6,506 nucleotides of DNA, from NCBI GenBank assembly GCA_916710115.1, contig CAKAOY010000066.1, positions 1 through 6,506 on the forward strand, in the 5' to 3' direction. This document shows positions 1 to 6,350 of the stretch, piece after piece. The notes under the pieces were generated by a model. That model ran no database searches. It had not been told where the DNA came from and saw only the letters and a list, made by a program, of their open reading frames with translations. The stretch is from an uncultured Bergeyella sp. GTDB lineage: Bacteria > Bacteroidota > Bacteroidia > Flavobacteriales > Weeksellaceae. Numbering within the stretch: position 1 is the stretch's first letter; each line of letters starts with the position of its first letter. The translations under genes were made by a program, and so were the position numbers.

Positions 1-286
1 CATCTAATTTAGATATTGCCATTTTATAAATTTGAGCCTCATCTTTGGAATTTCTCCTTTTTACGAAAATATCATCAGACATATTCCCTTTAAACCACGG
101 ATATTTTTTTTCAAAATCCGTTAAAGGGATATTCAAATCATAGAATTCTTTAGAAATATCAATAATATCTACTTTTGGAACAGATTTTTTTATTTCTATT
201 TCCCACAAATTGCCGTCATTTTTTTTACAATTTTGGAAAGATAAACATCCGATAAGCAGTAATATTGTTGTCTTAAAAAATTTCAT
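1..286 (-). CDS. gldB: GldB-like gliding motility lipoprotein, N-terminal part (runs off the left edge)
   Basis: Reading from the ATG at 286 towards base 1 gives 95 codons with no stop, so only the N-terminus is present. It begins with a short basic and hydrophobic signal (MKFFKTTILLLIGC) followed by a second cysteine in SFQNCKK, which suggests an exported lipoprotein anchored in a membrane. The mature part carries the pattern I associate with GldB of Bacteroidota: a VPKVDIIDISKEFYDL segment (about residues 36-51), an acidic stretch leading to KKYPWFKG (60-67), then DDIFVKRRNSKDE and a following helix with IYKMAISKLD. GldB belongs to the Gld set needed for gliding and type IX secretion in Flavobacterium; its biochemical role is not well defined, and homologues also occur in non-gliding species. 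It lies 50 bases downstream of rpoN on the same strand and has its own candidate promoter. The family call is from remembered sequence pattern, not an alignment. Confidence 0.72.
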   Translation of the reverse strand, partial: MKFFKTTILLLIGCLSFQNCKKNDGNLWEIEIKKSVPKVDIIDISKEFYDLNIPLTDFEKKYPWFKGNMSDDIFVKRRNSKDEAQIYKMAISKLD

Positions 287-305
287 TGCTATTTTGTTTC
301 GTGAG

Positions 306-313
306 CAAAAATA
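306..313 (-). promoter_or_regulatory. Candidate -7 promoter box for gldB
   Basis: On the minus strand this reads TATTTTTG, a full match to the Bacteroidota -7 consensus TAnnTTTG. Its last base lies 19 bases before the gldB ATG, close to the spacing seen for thrS and tpx in this window. No good -33 TTTG was found at the usual distance; the nearest TTG (340-342) is about 26 bases upstream, which is long. It sits just after the rpoN stop, so gldB may be transcribed separately as well as by read-through. No terminator was seen between the two genes. Confidence 0.45.
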
Positions 314-336
314 TAAAATTTAATATTCATAAAAAA

Positions 337-1794
337 CTACAACTCTCGACGGAGCCTTGCAACGGGAATATTCAATTGCTCCCTATATTTTGCAATTGTT
401 CTCCTAGCGATATTGTATCCTTTTTCTTTCAAAATATTTACCAAATTATCATCAGTCAAAGGCTTTGTTTTATCCTCGTTATCAATAATTTCCATCAACG
501 ATCGCTTTATTTCCTTAGTAGAAATTTCCTCACCTTCTTCATTTAGAAAACCATCAGAAAACAAATCTCGGAGGTGAATAATCCCGTTTGGAGTATCAGC
601 ATACTTACTCTTTACGACACGCGAAATAGTAGAAATATCAAATCCGGTTTTATCTGCTATATCCTTCAAAATCATTGGCTTGAGAACTCTTTCGTCATTA
701 TTTACAAAATACTCTTTTTGGATTTCTATAATAGCATTAATAGTCTTCATTAAGGTATCTTGTCTTTGATTAACAGCATCTATAAACCATTTCGCAGAAT
801 CCAACTTTTGTTTAATAAACAAAGCAGTTTGTTTGTGTTCGCCATTTTTGTCATTAGAATAATTTTGCAAAATAGCTTGATATTCTGGCGACACTTTCAA
901 CTCTGGAGCATTTTTACTATTAAGTAAAGCCTTCACTTCATAATTTTTATCTGGATGTTCCTCTACGATAATAGTAAAGTCTGGTATAATATCTTGATTA
1001 ATATCAAGAGTCTCAGTATCAAAATTTCCACCAACTTTTGGATCTAATTTAGCAATCTCATTCAGTACATTTTTCAGCATTATCTCATCTATATCGTATC
1101 GGTTCATTATTTTCTCGTAATGACGATTGATAATAGCATCGTAGTTATTTCTGAGAATTTCTGCAGTAAGGCCAACAATTGGGTCTCTACTGACTTTCGT
1201 CTCTATTTGTAACAAAAGACATTCCTGCAAATTTCTTGCTCCAACTCCCACAGGATCGAGTTTTTGGATATAATTTTCTAATATATTTTTTACTTTATCC
1301 TCCGTAGTATATAATCCCTGCATAAAGGCCATATCATCTACGATAGATTTTATATCACGCCTAAGGTATCCATCGGCAGGGTCGAGACTTCCTATAAGAT
1401 ACTGGGCGATCCGTAGATCTTCACCCTCCAGATGAGTCATTTGAATTTGCTCCATCAAATAATCATAAAGCGTTTGTTTTTCAACAATTACATTTTGGCT
1501 ATCATAGGTTTCGTCGTCAGGAGAATAGTTTGCAGTACTAGTTTTATAAGTAGGCTCTTCATCAAACAAATAATCTTCCACATCAAAATCTGTGCTATCT
1601 TCATTATTCTCAAACTCATCATAAGAATCCTCATTGAATGTTTCAGAAACTATTTCTATAGCAGGATTTTCTTCAATTTCTTTTTGAAGATTTTGCTCAA
1701 ATTCTATGGTGGATAGTTGTATCAGCCTCATCAATTGGATTTGCTGAGGAGCCATTTTTTGAGACAATTTCAACCGAAGATTTTGTTTAATCAT
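337..1794 (-). CDS. rpoN: RNA polymerase sigma-54 factor RpoN
   Basis: This is sigma-54, which directs core RNA polymerase to -24/-12 promoters and needs an AAA+ activator ATPase for open-complex formation. The 485-residue protein has all family regions in order: the glutamine- and leucine-rich activator-interacting region I (about 4-47, with LSQKMAPQQIQLMRLIQLS), an acidic linker (about 50-105), the core-binding domain (about 110-300), and the DNA-binding domain. The latter has a helix-turn-helix-like segment (about 376-396, KDIADKTGFDISTISRVVKS) and the signature RpoN box ARRTIAKYR at 463-471. The protein ends in LRREL. I chose the ATG at 1794 because region I starts right after it; an in-frame ATG at 1854 would add 20 unrelated residues and overlap the end of obgE. 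The gap to obgE is 31 bases with no -7 box seen, so co-transcription is likely. No sigma-54 activator is encoded in the window. Confidence 0.96.
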   Translation of the reverse strand: MIKQNLRLKLSQKMAPQQIQLMRLIQLSTIEFEQNLQKEIEENPAIEIVSETFNEDSYDEFENNEDSTDFDVEDYLFDEEPTYKTSTANYSPDDETYDSQNVIVEKQTLYDYLMEQIQMTHLEGEDLRIAQYLIGSLDPADGYLRRDIKSIVDDMAFMQGLYTTEDKVKNILENYIQKLDPVGVGARNLQECLLLQIETKVSRDPIVGLTAEILRNNYDAIINRHYEKIMNRYDIDEIMLKNVLNEIAKLDPKVGGNFDTETLDINQDIIPDFTIIVEEHPDKNYEVKALLNSKNAPELKVSPEYQAILQNYSNDKNGEHKQTALFIKQKLDSAKWFIDAVNQRQDTLMKTINAIIEIQKEYFVNNDERVLKPMILKDIADKTGFDISTISRVVKSKYADTPNGIIHLRDLFSDGFLNEEGEEISTKEIKRSLMEIIDNEDKTKPLTDDNLVNILKEKGYNIARRTIAKYREQLNIPVARLRREL

Positions 1795-1825
1795 AATAGA
1801 ATATAATGTGTATCTTGTTGTAGAT

Positions 1826-2809
1826 TTATCCGTGAAGAATTTTCCAAATAGCATCTTTCAGTTCCATAAGCCCCTCTTGAGTTACCCCTGAAAAGAACAA
1901 AGGCTTTTTATTTTCAGGAAACTCTGCCGAAATTTCTTTTTTAAGTTCATCGTCCAATAAATCTGCCTTAGAAATAGAGATTATATAATCTTTATCCAAT
2001 AACTCGGGATTATACTCTTGGAGTTCTTTTTCTAATATTTTAAACTCTTGATAATGGCTTTCGGAATCGGCAGGAATCAAAAATAATAATACTGAATTTC
2101 GCTCAATATGTCGTAAAAACCTATGTCCCAAACCTCTACCCTCAGCTGCTCCCTCTATAATACCTGGTATATCAGCCATCACAAAGGATTTGTAATTTCT
2201 ATAATTTACTATACCTAAATTCGGCGTAAGTGTCGTAAAGGCATAATCTGCAATCTTTGGCTTCGCCTCAGAAACTACGGAAAGTAGCGTAGATTTTCCA
2301 GCATTTGGGAAGCCCACAAGTCCCACATCCGCCAATACCTTTAGTTCAAAAATAATATACCCCTCCTCACCTGAAAGACCTGGTTGGGCATAACGAGGCG
2401 TCTGGTTAGTAGCCGATTTGAAATGCTCATTCCCCAAACCACCTTTTCCACCTTGCATTAAGATAATTTCTTGTCCATCCTCCAAAATCTCTCCTAAAAT
2501 CTCTCCTTCGACATTTTTAGCAACAGTCCCAATCGGTACATCTATATAAACATCGGCACCATCGGCACCTGTCAGCTGGCTTTTACCACCATTTTCTCCT
2601 CTTTCAGCCTTAATATGTCGTGTATATCTCAATGGAAGCAAGGTCCATTCGTGAGCATTTCCTCTCATTATAATATGACCTCCCCTACCTCCGTCTCCAC
2701 CATCTGGACCACCTTTTGGAATGTATTTTTCTCTACGAAGGTGAGCTGAACCTGCTCCCCCGTGTCCTGATTGACAATGTATTTTTATATAATCTACAAA
2801 ATTTGACAT
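1826..2809 (-). CDS. obgE: Obg/CgtA family GTPase, 50S ribosome assembly
   Basis: Obg is an essential GTPase that binds the large ribosomal subunit during its assembly and links ribosome production to nucleotide state. The 327-residue protein has the glycine-rich Obg domain (about 1-158, with GHGGAGSAHLRREKYIPKGG and GGDGGRGG) followed by the G domain (about 159-327). G1 is GFPNAGKST (166-174), the switch I region holds FTTLTPNLG (191-199) and G3 is DIPG (213-216). The G4 position is SKAD (280-283) instead of the textbook NKxD, and G5 is around FSGV (306-309). There is no C-terminal OCT domain, as is common outside Firmicutes and actinobacteria. The first residues MSNFVDYIKI match the family N-terminus, fixing the start. 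It is followed closely by rpoN and preceded by its own candidate promoter and a leader of roughly 75 bases. Confidence 0.97.
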   Translation of the reverse strand: MSNFVDYIKIHCQSGHGGAGSAHLRREKYIPKGGPDGGDGGRGGHIIMRGNAHEWTLLPLRYTRHIKAERGENGGKSQLTGADGADVYIDVPIGTVAKNVEGEILGEILEDGQEIILMQGGKGGLGNEHFKSATNQTPRYAQPGLSGEEGYIIFELKVLADVGLVGFPNAGKSTLLSVVSEAKPKIADYAFTTLTPNLGIVNYRNYKSFVMADIPGIIEGAAEGRGLGHRFLRHIERNSVLLFLIPADSESHYQEFKILEKELQEYNPELLDKDYIISISKADLLDDELKKEISAEFPENKKPLFFSGVTQEGLMELKDAIWKILHG

Positions 2810-2889
2810 ACATATTTATTATAATACCTAAAACTTAATATTTTCCCTACAAAACTGCATTGAACATTATTAAATTCCTTAGTTTAGTG

Positions 2890-2897
2890 CAAATATA
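2890..2897 (-). promoter_or_regulatory. Candidate -7 promoter box for obgE-rpoN
   Basis: The minus strand reads TATATTTG here, fitting TAnnTTTG. It lies in the 135-base gap between the transferase stop and the obgE start. No convincing -33 TTTG is present at 17-23 bases; a TTG at 2911-2913 is only 13 bases away. If used, it would give obgE a leader of about 75 bases, much longer than those inferred for the other genes here. The rest of the gap (2810-2944) is A/T-rich and shows no stable hairpin or terminator. Confidence 0.4.
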
Positions 2898-2944
2898 GAA
2901 ATTTATACTTCAATTCTAAAAGATTAGCCTCTTTTTCCAAGAAA

Positions 2945-3559
2945 TCATTGCTCCAAAACGATAGCCAAGCAATAATCTTCCACCTCCTCGATACGAGCTA
3001 CAAAAAAATCTTCAAAATCTACACCATACACACTACATTGTATTTCAGTTGTTTGTTCATCAAACGATGCTATTTTATAGTGATTTTTAAACGAATGTAA
3101 TTTAGATTTATGAATTTTATAAAGCCCCTCCTTTATTGCCCACAATCTGGTAAAATATTCCATTTCCCAACTCTCTGGTACCAATTTCGTCTCATCTGGA
3201 TGAGCGAATTTATCTTTCAAATTCAATATTCTCTGATTTATCTTTTCAATATCTATTCCTATTTTTTTCTTAGAAATTCCTAATACCGAAAATGGAAAAG
3301 AATGAGTAATAGATATCTCAAAATCCCTTGGATAAAGATATGGTATTTTATCTTGATAGTATATTTGATATTCTGGAAATTTAGTTTTCAGTAACTTACG
3401 AACCATCAATACCTCTAATAATTTTAACTGAGAATACCCCTCTACTTTTGGGAAATTTTCTAATTCCAACAGTTCCTCCTTCATGAATACCTCGCCGTCT
3501 TCATATTTCCAAATAAAAATCTGATAGTCCTTTTCTAAAAATTCTCTATATACGGGCAT
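2945..3559 (-). CDS. Sfp-type 4'-phosphopantetheinyl transferase superfamily protein
   Basis: Proteins of this superfamily move 4'-phosphopantetheine from coenzyme A to a serine of acyl- or peptidyl-carrier proteins, in the cytoplasm. The 204-residue protein shows the three superfamily motifs in order: ISITHSF (82-88), GIDIEK (101-106, with D103 and E105 as the expected magnesium ligands) and RLWAIKEGLYK (138-148), the WxxKE signature with W140, K143 and E144. The length suits the Sfp type rather than the short AcpS type. I keep the first ATG (3559) because a near-perfect promoter sits just upstream; an in-frame ATG at residue 26 would drop the conserved-looking N-terminus. It is a single-gene unit diverging from thrS, so the context does not name its carrier-protein substrate. 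It could serve fatty-acid synthesis or a secondary pathway elsewhere in the genome. Confidence 0.88.
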   Translation of the reverse strand: MPVYREFLEKDYQIFIWKYEDGEVFMKEELLELENFPKVEGYSQLKLLEVLMVRKLLKTKFPEYQIYYQDKIPYLYPRDFEISITHSFPFSVLGISKKKIGIDIEKINQRILNLKDKFAHPDETKLVPESWEMEYFTRLWAIKEGLYKIHKSKLHSFKNHYKIASFDEQTTEIQCSVYGVDFEDFFVARIEEVEDYCLAIVLEQ

Positions 3560-3572
3560 TTAAAACTTTCTA

Positions 3573-3603
3573 CAAAAATAGAAAAATTAGTATAATCAAC
3601 AAA
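3573..3603 (-). promoter_or_regulatory. Promoter for the phosphopantetheinyl transferase gene
   Basis: On the minus strand TTTG (3603-3600) is followed after exactly 19 bases by TATTTTTG (3580-3573). This matches the Bacteroidota vegetative consensus TTTG-N19-TAnnTTTG at every fixed position. Only 13 bases separate the -7 box from the ATG at 3559, so transcription starting a few bases past the box would leave a leader of roughly 6-10 bases. Confidence 0.7.
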
Positions 3604-3663
3604 TATAATTCGAATACTTGGTGTTCTCAAACTCATACTTTATATGGGACTTTTAATTTTTTT

Positions 3664-3681
3664 ATCAAAAATAAGTTTGAT
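3664..3681. repeat. Short inverted repeat overlapping the thrS -33 element
   Basis: ATCAAA (3664-3669) and TTTGAT (3676-3681) are perfect inverted copies separated by six bases. The right arm covers the TTTG proposed as the thrS -33 element. It could be an operator for a dimeric regulator, but a six-base repeat in sequence this A/T-rich can arise by chance. The left arm also begins a minus-strand TAnnTTTG match (3666-3673). Confidence 0.25.
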
Positions 3682-3704
3682 TTTATTAAAATTTATTACT
3701 TTTG
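3676..3704 (+). promoter_or_regulatory. Promoter for thrS-infC
   Basis: TTTG at 3676-3679 and TACTTTTG at 3697-3704 fit the Bacteroidota -33 and -7 elements with a 17-base spacer, at the short end of the usual range. The -7 box ends 19 bases before the thrS ATG, which implies a leader of roughly 12-16 bases. That is too short for a T-box or an E. coli-like thrS operator structure, and no Shine-Dalgarno sequence is visible. Confidence 0.65.
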
Positions 3705-3723
3705 CAAGAAAATTTTTTATTAT

Positions 3724-5661
3724 ATGTTGAATATCACTCTTCCAGACGGAAGCATCAAAGAATTCGAAGGGCAAGTTACCCCCCTCGAAGTGGCAAAGTC
3801 TATTAGTGATGGACTTGCGAGAAATACTATTTCTGCTATCGTGGATGGCAAACAAGTTGAGGTTGATACCCCTATCACGACAGATGCCACGGTTCAGTTG
3901 CTTACTTGGAATGATGATTTGGGTAAAAAGGCCTTTTGGCACTCCTCCGCTCACCTTTTAGCACAAGCAATTTTGGAATTTTACCCCAATGCAAAACTTA
4001 CAATAGGACCAGCTATCGAAAATGGGTTCTATTATGATGTAGATTTTGGTTCAGAAACGCTATCTGAAAAAGATTTTGAGAAAATTGAGAAAAAAATCCT
4101 TGAAAACGCCAAAAAGAACTCTACTTTCAGTACTAGAAATGTTTCAAAGGAAGAAGCATTAAAAGAATATGCCAGCAATCCTTTCAAAACTGAACTCATT
4201 GAAAATCTCAGTGATGGAGAGATAACATTCGTTACTCACGATAATTTCACAGACCTCTGTCGTGGTGGGCATATCCCAAATACAGGTATCGTGAAGGCAG
4301 TAAAAATTCTAAATGCAGCGGGAGCTTATTGGCGAGGTAATGAAAAAAATCCTCAACTGACAAGGGTCTATGCCATATCTTTCCCAAAACAAAAGGAACT
4401 TACTGAATATTTAGAAAGATTAGAAGAAGCCAAAAGACGAGACCACAGAAAATTAGGTAAAGAATTAGGTATCTATGCTTTCTCCGAAAGAGTGGGTGCT
4501 GGGCTACCTTTATGGTTACCTAAAGGAACTGCTTTGAGAAAAAAATTAGAAAATTTTCTCTCTGCCGCTCAGAAAAAGGCAGGATATGAATTCGTTATGA
4601 CCCCTCATATCGGTAGTATAGACCTCTATAAAACTTCTGGGCATTATGAGAAATATGGAGCTGATTCTTTCCAATCCATAAAAACACCTCATCAAGGAGA
4701 GGAATTCTTGTTGAAACCAATGAACTGCCCGCACCACTGCGAAATATATAAAACACATCAATGGTCCTACAAAGACCTTCCAAAACGATATGCAGAATTT
4801 GGAACCGTATATAGATATGAGCAAAGTGGTGAGCTACACGGACTGACTAGGGTTCGTGGATTTACTCAAGATGACGCTCACTTATTCTGTACCCCAGACC
4901 AGATTCTTACTGAATTTGAAGGAGTAATAGACTTGGTTATGTATGTTTTCAAATCTCTTGGTTTTGAAGATTTCACAGCACAAGTTTCCCTCCGAGATAA
5001 AGAAAATAAAGATAAATATATCGGTAGTGAAGAAAATTGGGAAAAAGCAGAAAACGCCATCATTGAAGCAGCTAAAAATAAAGGGCTAAACACTGTTGTA
5101 GAGTATGGAGAAGCCGCATTCTATGGTCCAAAATTAGACTTTATGGTAAAAGATGCCTTGGGTAGAAGCTGGCAATTAGGAACTATCCAAGTGGATTACA
5201 ACCTACCTGAAAGATTTGATTTATGGTACATCGGTAGCGATAATGACAAACATAGACCTGTGATGATTCACAGAGCTCCATTTGGCTCTATGGAGAGATT
5301 TATTGCTATTTTATTAGAAAATACTGCAGGTGATTTTCCTCTTTGGCTTAGCCCAGAGCAGTTTATTGTATTGCCAATTTCCGAAAAATATGTAGATTAT
5401 GCCAAAAAAGTTGCTCAATTATTAGAAAATAACGATATTAGCGGTCTGATAGATGATAGAAACGAAAAAACTGGTAAGAAAATCCGCGATGCTGAGTTAA
5501 AGAAAATCCCTTTTATGCTCGTTGTAGGAGAAAACGAAGAGAAAGAGCAAACTATCTCCGTAAGAAGGCGAGGTGAAGGAGATTTAGGAGTGATGAAACT
5601 CGATGAGTTCATTGCTTATTTCAAAAAAGTATCCGATACTGGTTTCGAATTTGGTATATAA
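3724..5661 (+). CDS. thrS: Threonyl-tRNA synthetase
   Basis: This class II aminoacyl-tRNA synthetase charges tRNA-Thr with threonine and hydrolyses mischarged Ser-tRNA-Thr. The 645 residues have the full bacterial layout: a TGS domain (about 1-62), the editing domain (about 63-225) with metal-site residues H73 and H77 (HSSAH) and C179 and H183 (CRGGH), a catalytic core (about 245-540) and the anticodon-binding domain (about 545-640). The catalytic zinc ligands are present as C335 (MNCPHH), H386 (DDAH) and H516 (MIHRAPF). Motif 2 is seen in RYEQSGELHGLTRVRGF (364-380) and motif 3 in HRAPFGSMERF (516-526). All expected key residues are intact and the length is normal. The ATG at 3724 starts the TGS domain directly (MLNITLPDGS). 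infC follows 30 bases after the stop with no promoter between them, the common thrS-infC pairing. Confidence 0.98.
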   Translation: MLNITLPDGSIKEFEGQVTPLEVAKSISDGLARNTISAIVDGKQVEVDTPITTDATVQLLTWNDDLGKKAFWHSSAHLLAQAILEFYPNAKLTIGPAIENGFYYDVDFGSETLSEKDFEKIEKKILENAKKNSTFSTRNVSKEEALKEYASNPFKTELIENLSDGEITFVTHDNFTDLCRGGHIPNTGIVKAVKILNAAGAYWRGNEKNPQLTRVYAISFPKQKELTEYLERLEEAKRRDHRKLGKELGIYAFSERVGAGLPLWLPKGTALRKKLENFLSAAQKKAGYEFVMTPHIGSIDLYKTSGHYEKYGADSFQSIKTPHQGEEFLLKPMNCPHHCEIYKTHQWSYKDLPKRYAEFGTVYRYEQSGELHGLTRVRGFTQDDAHLFCTPDQILTEFEGVIDLVMYVFKSLGFEDFTAQVSLRDKENKDKYIGSEENWEKAENAIIEAAKNKGLNTVVEYGEAAFYGPKLDFMVKDALGRSWQLGTIQVDYNLPERFDLWYIGSDNDKHRPVMIHRAPFGSMERFIAILLENTAGDFPLWLSPEQFIVLPISEKYVDYAKKVAQLLENNDISGLIDDRNEKTGKKIRDAELKKIPFMLVVGENEEKEQTISVRRRGEGDLGVMKLDEFIAYFKKVSDTGFEFGI

Positions 5662-5673
5662 ATTAGTCATTAA

Positions 5674-5689
5674 CTTTAAAATTATAAAG
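5674..5689 (+). promoter_or_regulatory. Weak hairpin just before the proposed infC start
   Basis: CTTTA (5674-5678) and TAAAG (5685-5689) can pair around a six-base loop, two bases before the proposed AUA start of infC. The stem has one G-C pair and would be unstable alone. It might mark the translation-control region of infC, but chance is a fair alternative. Confidence 0.2.
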
Positions 5690-5691
5690 CC

Positions 5692-6249
5692 ATAGCACTT
5701 AAAAAGAAAAACCCAAAAGTTCCTGTGCGTCGCCAACAAGAAGAGGCACACTTGATAAACGATAAGATTCGTGTAAAGGAACTTCGTCTCGTAGGAGACA
5801 ATGTAGAGCAAGGAGTATATCCTTTGGCAAAGGCCAAAGAACTTGCAGAGGAATTAGAATTGGATTTGGTTGTCATCTCCGATAAAGCAGAGCCTTTCAT
5901 TGCTCGTATTATGGATTATAAAAAATTCTTATACGAACAAAAGAAAAAACAAAAGGAACTGAAAGCCAAACAAGTAAAAGTAGTTGTAAAAGAGATTCGT
6001 TTTGGTCCTCAGACTGACGAACACGACTACGAATTTAAGAAAAAACACGCCGAAAAATTCTTAGAAGAAGGAGCAAAGCTAAAAACTTATGTTTTCTTCA
6101 AAGGGCGTTCTATCATTTTCAAAGACCAAGGAGAAATCCTCTTACTGAAACTTGCACAAGAATTAGAGCATGTAGGTAAGGTGGATCAACTACCAAAATT
6201 GGAGGGTAAGAGAATGATTATGATGATGAGTCCTAAAAAAACAAAATAG
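5692..6249 (+). CDS. infC: Translation initiation factor IF3, probable non-AUG start
   Basis: IF3 binds the 30S subunit, keeps the ribosomal subunits apart and proofreads the start codon. The N-domain begins around INDKIRVKELRLVGDNVEQG (22-41), an amphipathic lysine-rich linker follows (about 77-95, YKKFLYEQKKKQKELKAK), and the C-domain runs from about 96 to 180 with KEIRFGPQTDEHDYEFK and FFKGRS. No ATG precedes this in frame. The frame is open back to a TAA at 5677-5679 and reads ATA-GCA-CTT from 5692, giving (M)ALKKKNPKVPVRRQQ, which resembles the basic N-termini of many IF3 proteins. I therefore propose AUA at 5692 (185 residues). The alternative is GTG at 5725 (174 residues), the only conventional start in a sensible place. 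Non-AUG starts fit IF3 autoregulation, known from the AUU start of E. coli infC. Residues 68-72 read PFIAR where most IF3 proteins have PPVCR/K. Family call is firm; the exact start is not. Confidence 0.93.
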   Translation: MALKKKNPKVPVRRQQEEAHLINDKIRVKELRLVGDNVEQGVYPLAKAKELAEELELDLVVISDKAEPFIARIMDYKKFLYEQKKKQKELKAKQVKVVVKEIRFGPQTDEHDYEFKKKHAEKFLEEGAKLKTYVFFKGRSIIFKDQGEILLLKLAQELEHVGKVDQLPKLEGKRMIMMMSPKKTK

Positions 6250-6256
6250 GATTAAG

Positions 6257-6290
6257 TGGGGTTGTAACTTTTTTGCAACCCTATTTTTTT
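6257..6290 (+). terminator. Intrinsic terminator after infC
   Basis: TGGGGTTGTA (6257-6266) pairs with TGCAACCCTA (6274-6283) over ten positions, two of them G-U, with a seven-base loop. Seven T residues follow at 6284-6290. It begins seven bases after the infC stop, so it closes the thrS-infC unit before tpx. Confidence 0.88.
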
Positions 6291-6295
6291 CATTA

Positions 6296-6330
6296 TTGTA
6301 CATTAAAATAAAATATATTTATTACCTTTG
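6296..6330 (+). promoter_or_regulatory. Promoter for tpx
   Basis: TACCTTTG at 6323-6330 is a full match to the -7 consensus TAnnTTTG and ends 20 bases before the tpx ATG. The only -33 candidate is TTG at 6296-6298, with a 24-base spacer, slightly long. The stretch between the -7 box and the ATG is almost all A, as is usual for Bacteroidota leaders lacking a Shine-Dalgarno sequence. No OxyR-like or other operator was recognised. Confidence 0.6.
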
Positions 6331-6350
6331 GAAAACTAAAAAAAATAAAA

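Noticed and set aside
286..546. 86-codon open frame on the plus strand opposite the end of rpoN
   Set aside because: It lies antisense to conserved rpoN sequence including the RpoN box and has a low-complexity, F/I-rich product with no family resemblance.
1795..1854. Longer rpoN start at the ATG at 1854
   Set aside because: The extra 20 residues do not resemble sigma-54, and the start would lie inside the end of obgE. Region I begins immediately after the ATG at 1794.
2847..2867. Six-codon upstream frame (MFNAVL) in the obgE leader, minus strand
   Set aside because: Such a short frame is expected by chance in a leader of this size, and no peptide-dependent mechanism or adjacent structure supports it.
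2917..2940. Possible terminator after the transferase gene (AAAAGA paired with TCTTTT, minus strand)
   Set aside because: The stem is six bases with one G-C pair and no T-run follows, so it would not be an efficient terminator.
3640..3954. 104-codon open frame on the minus strand over the 5' end of thrS
   Set aside because: It is antisense to a clearly real gene, shows no recognisable domain and has no promoter; it is a shadow of thrS coding sequence.
5752..5754. TTG as the infC start
   Set aside because: It would begin the protein directly at INDKI, removing the conserved basic N-terminal tail.
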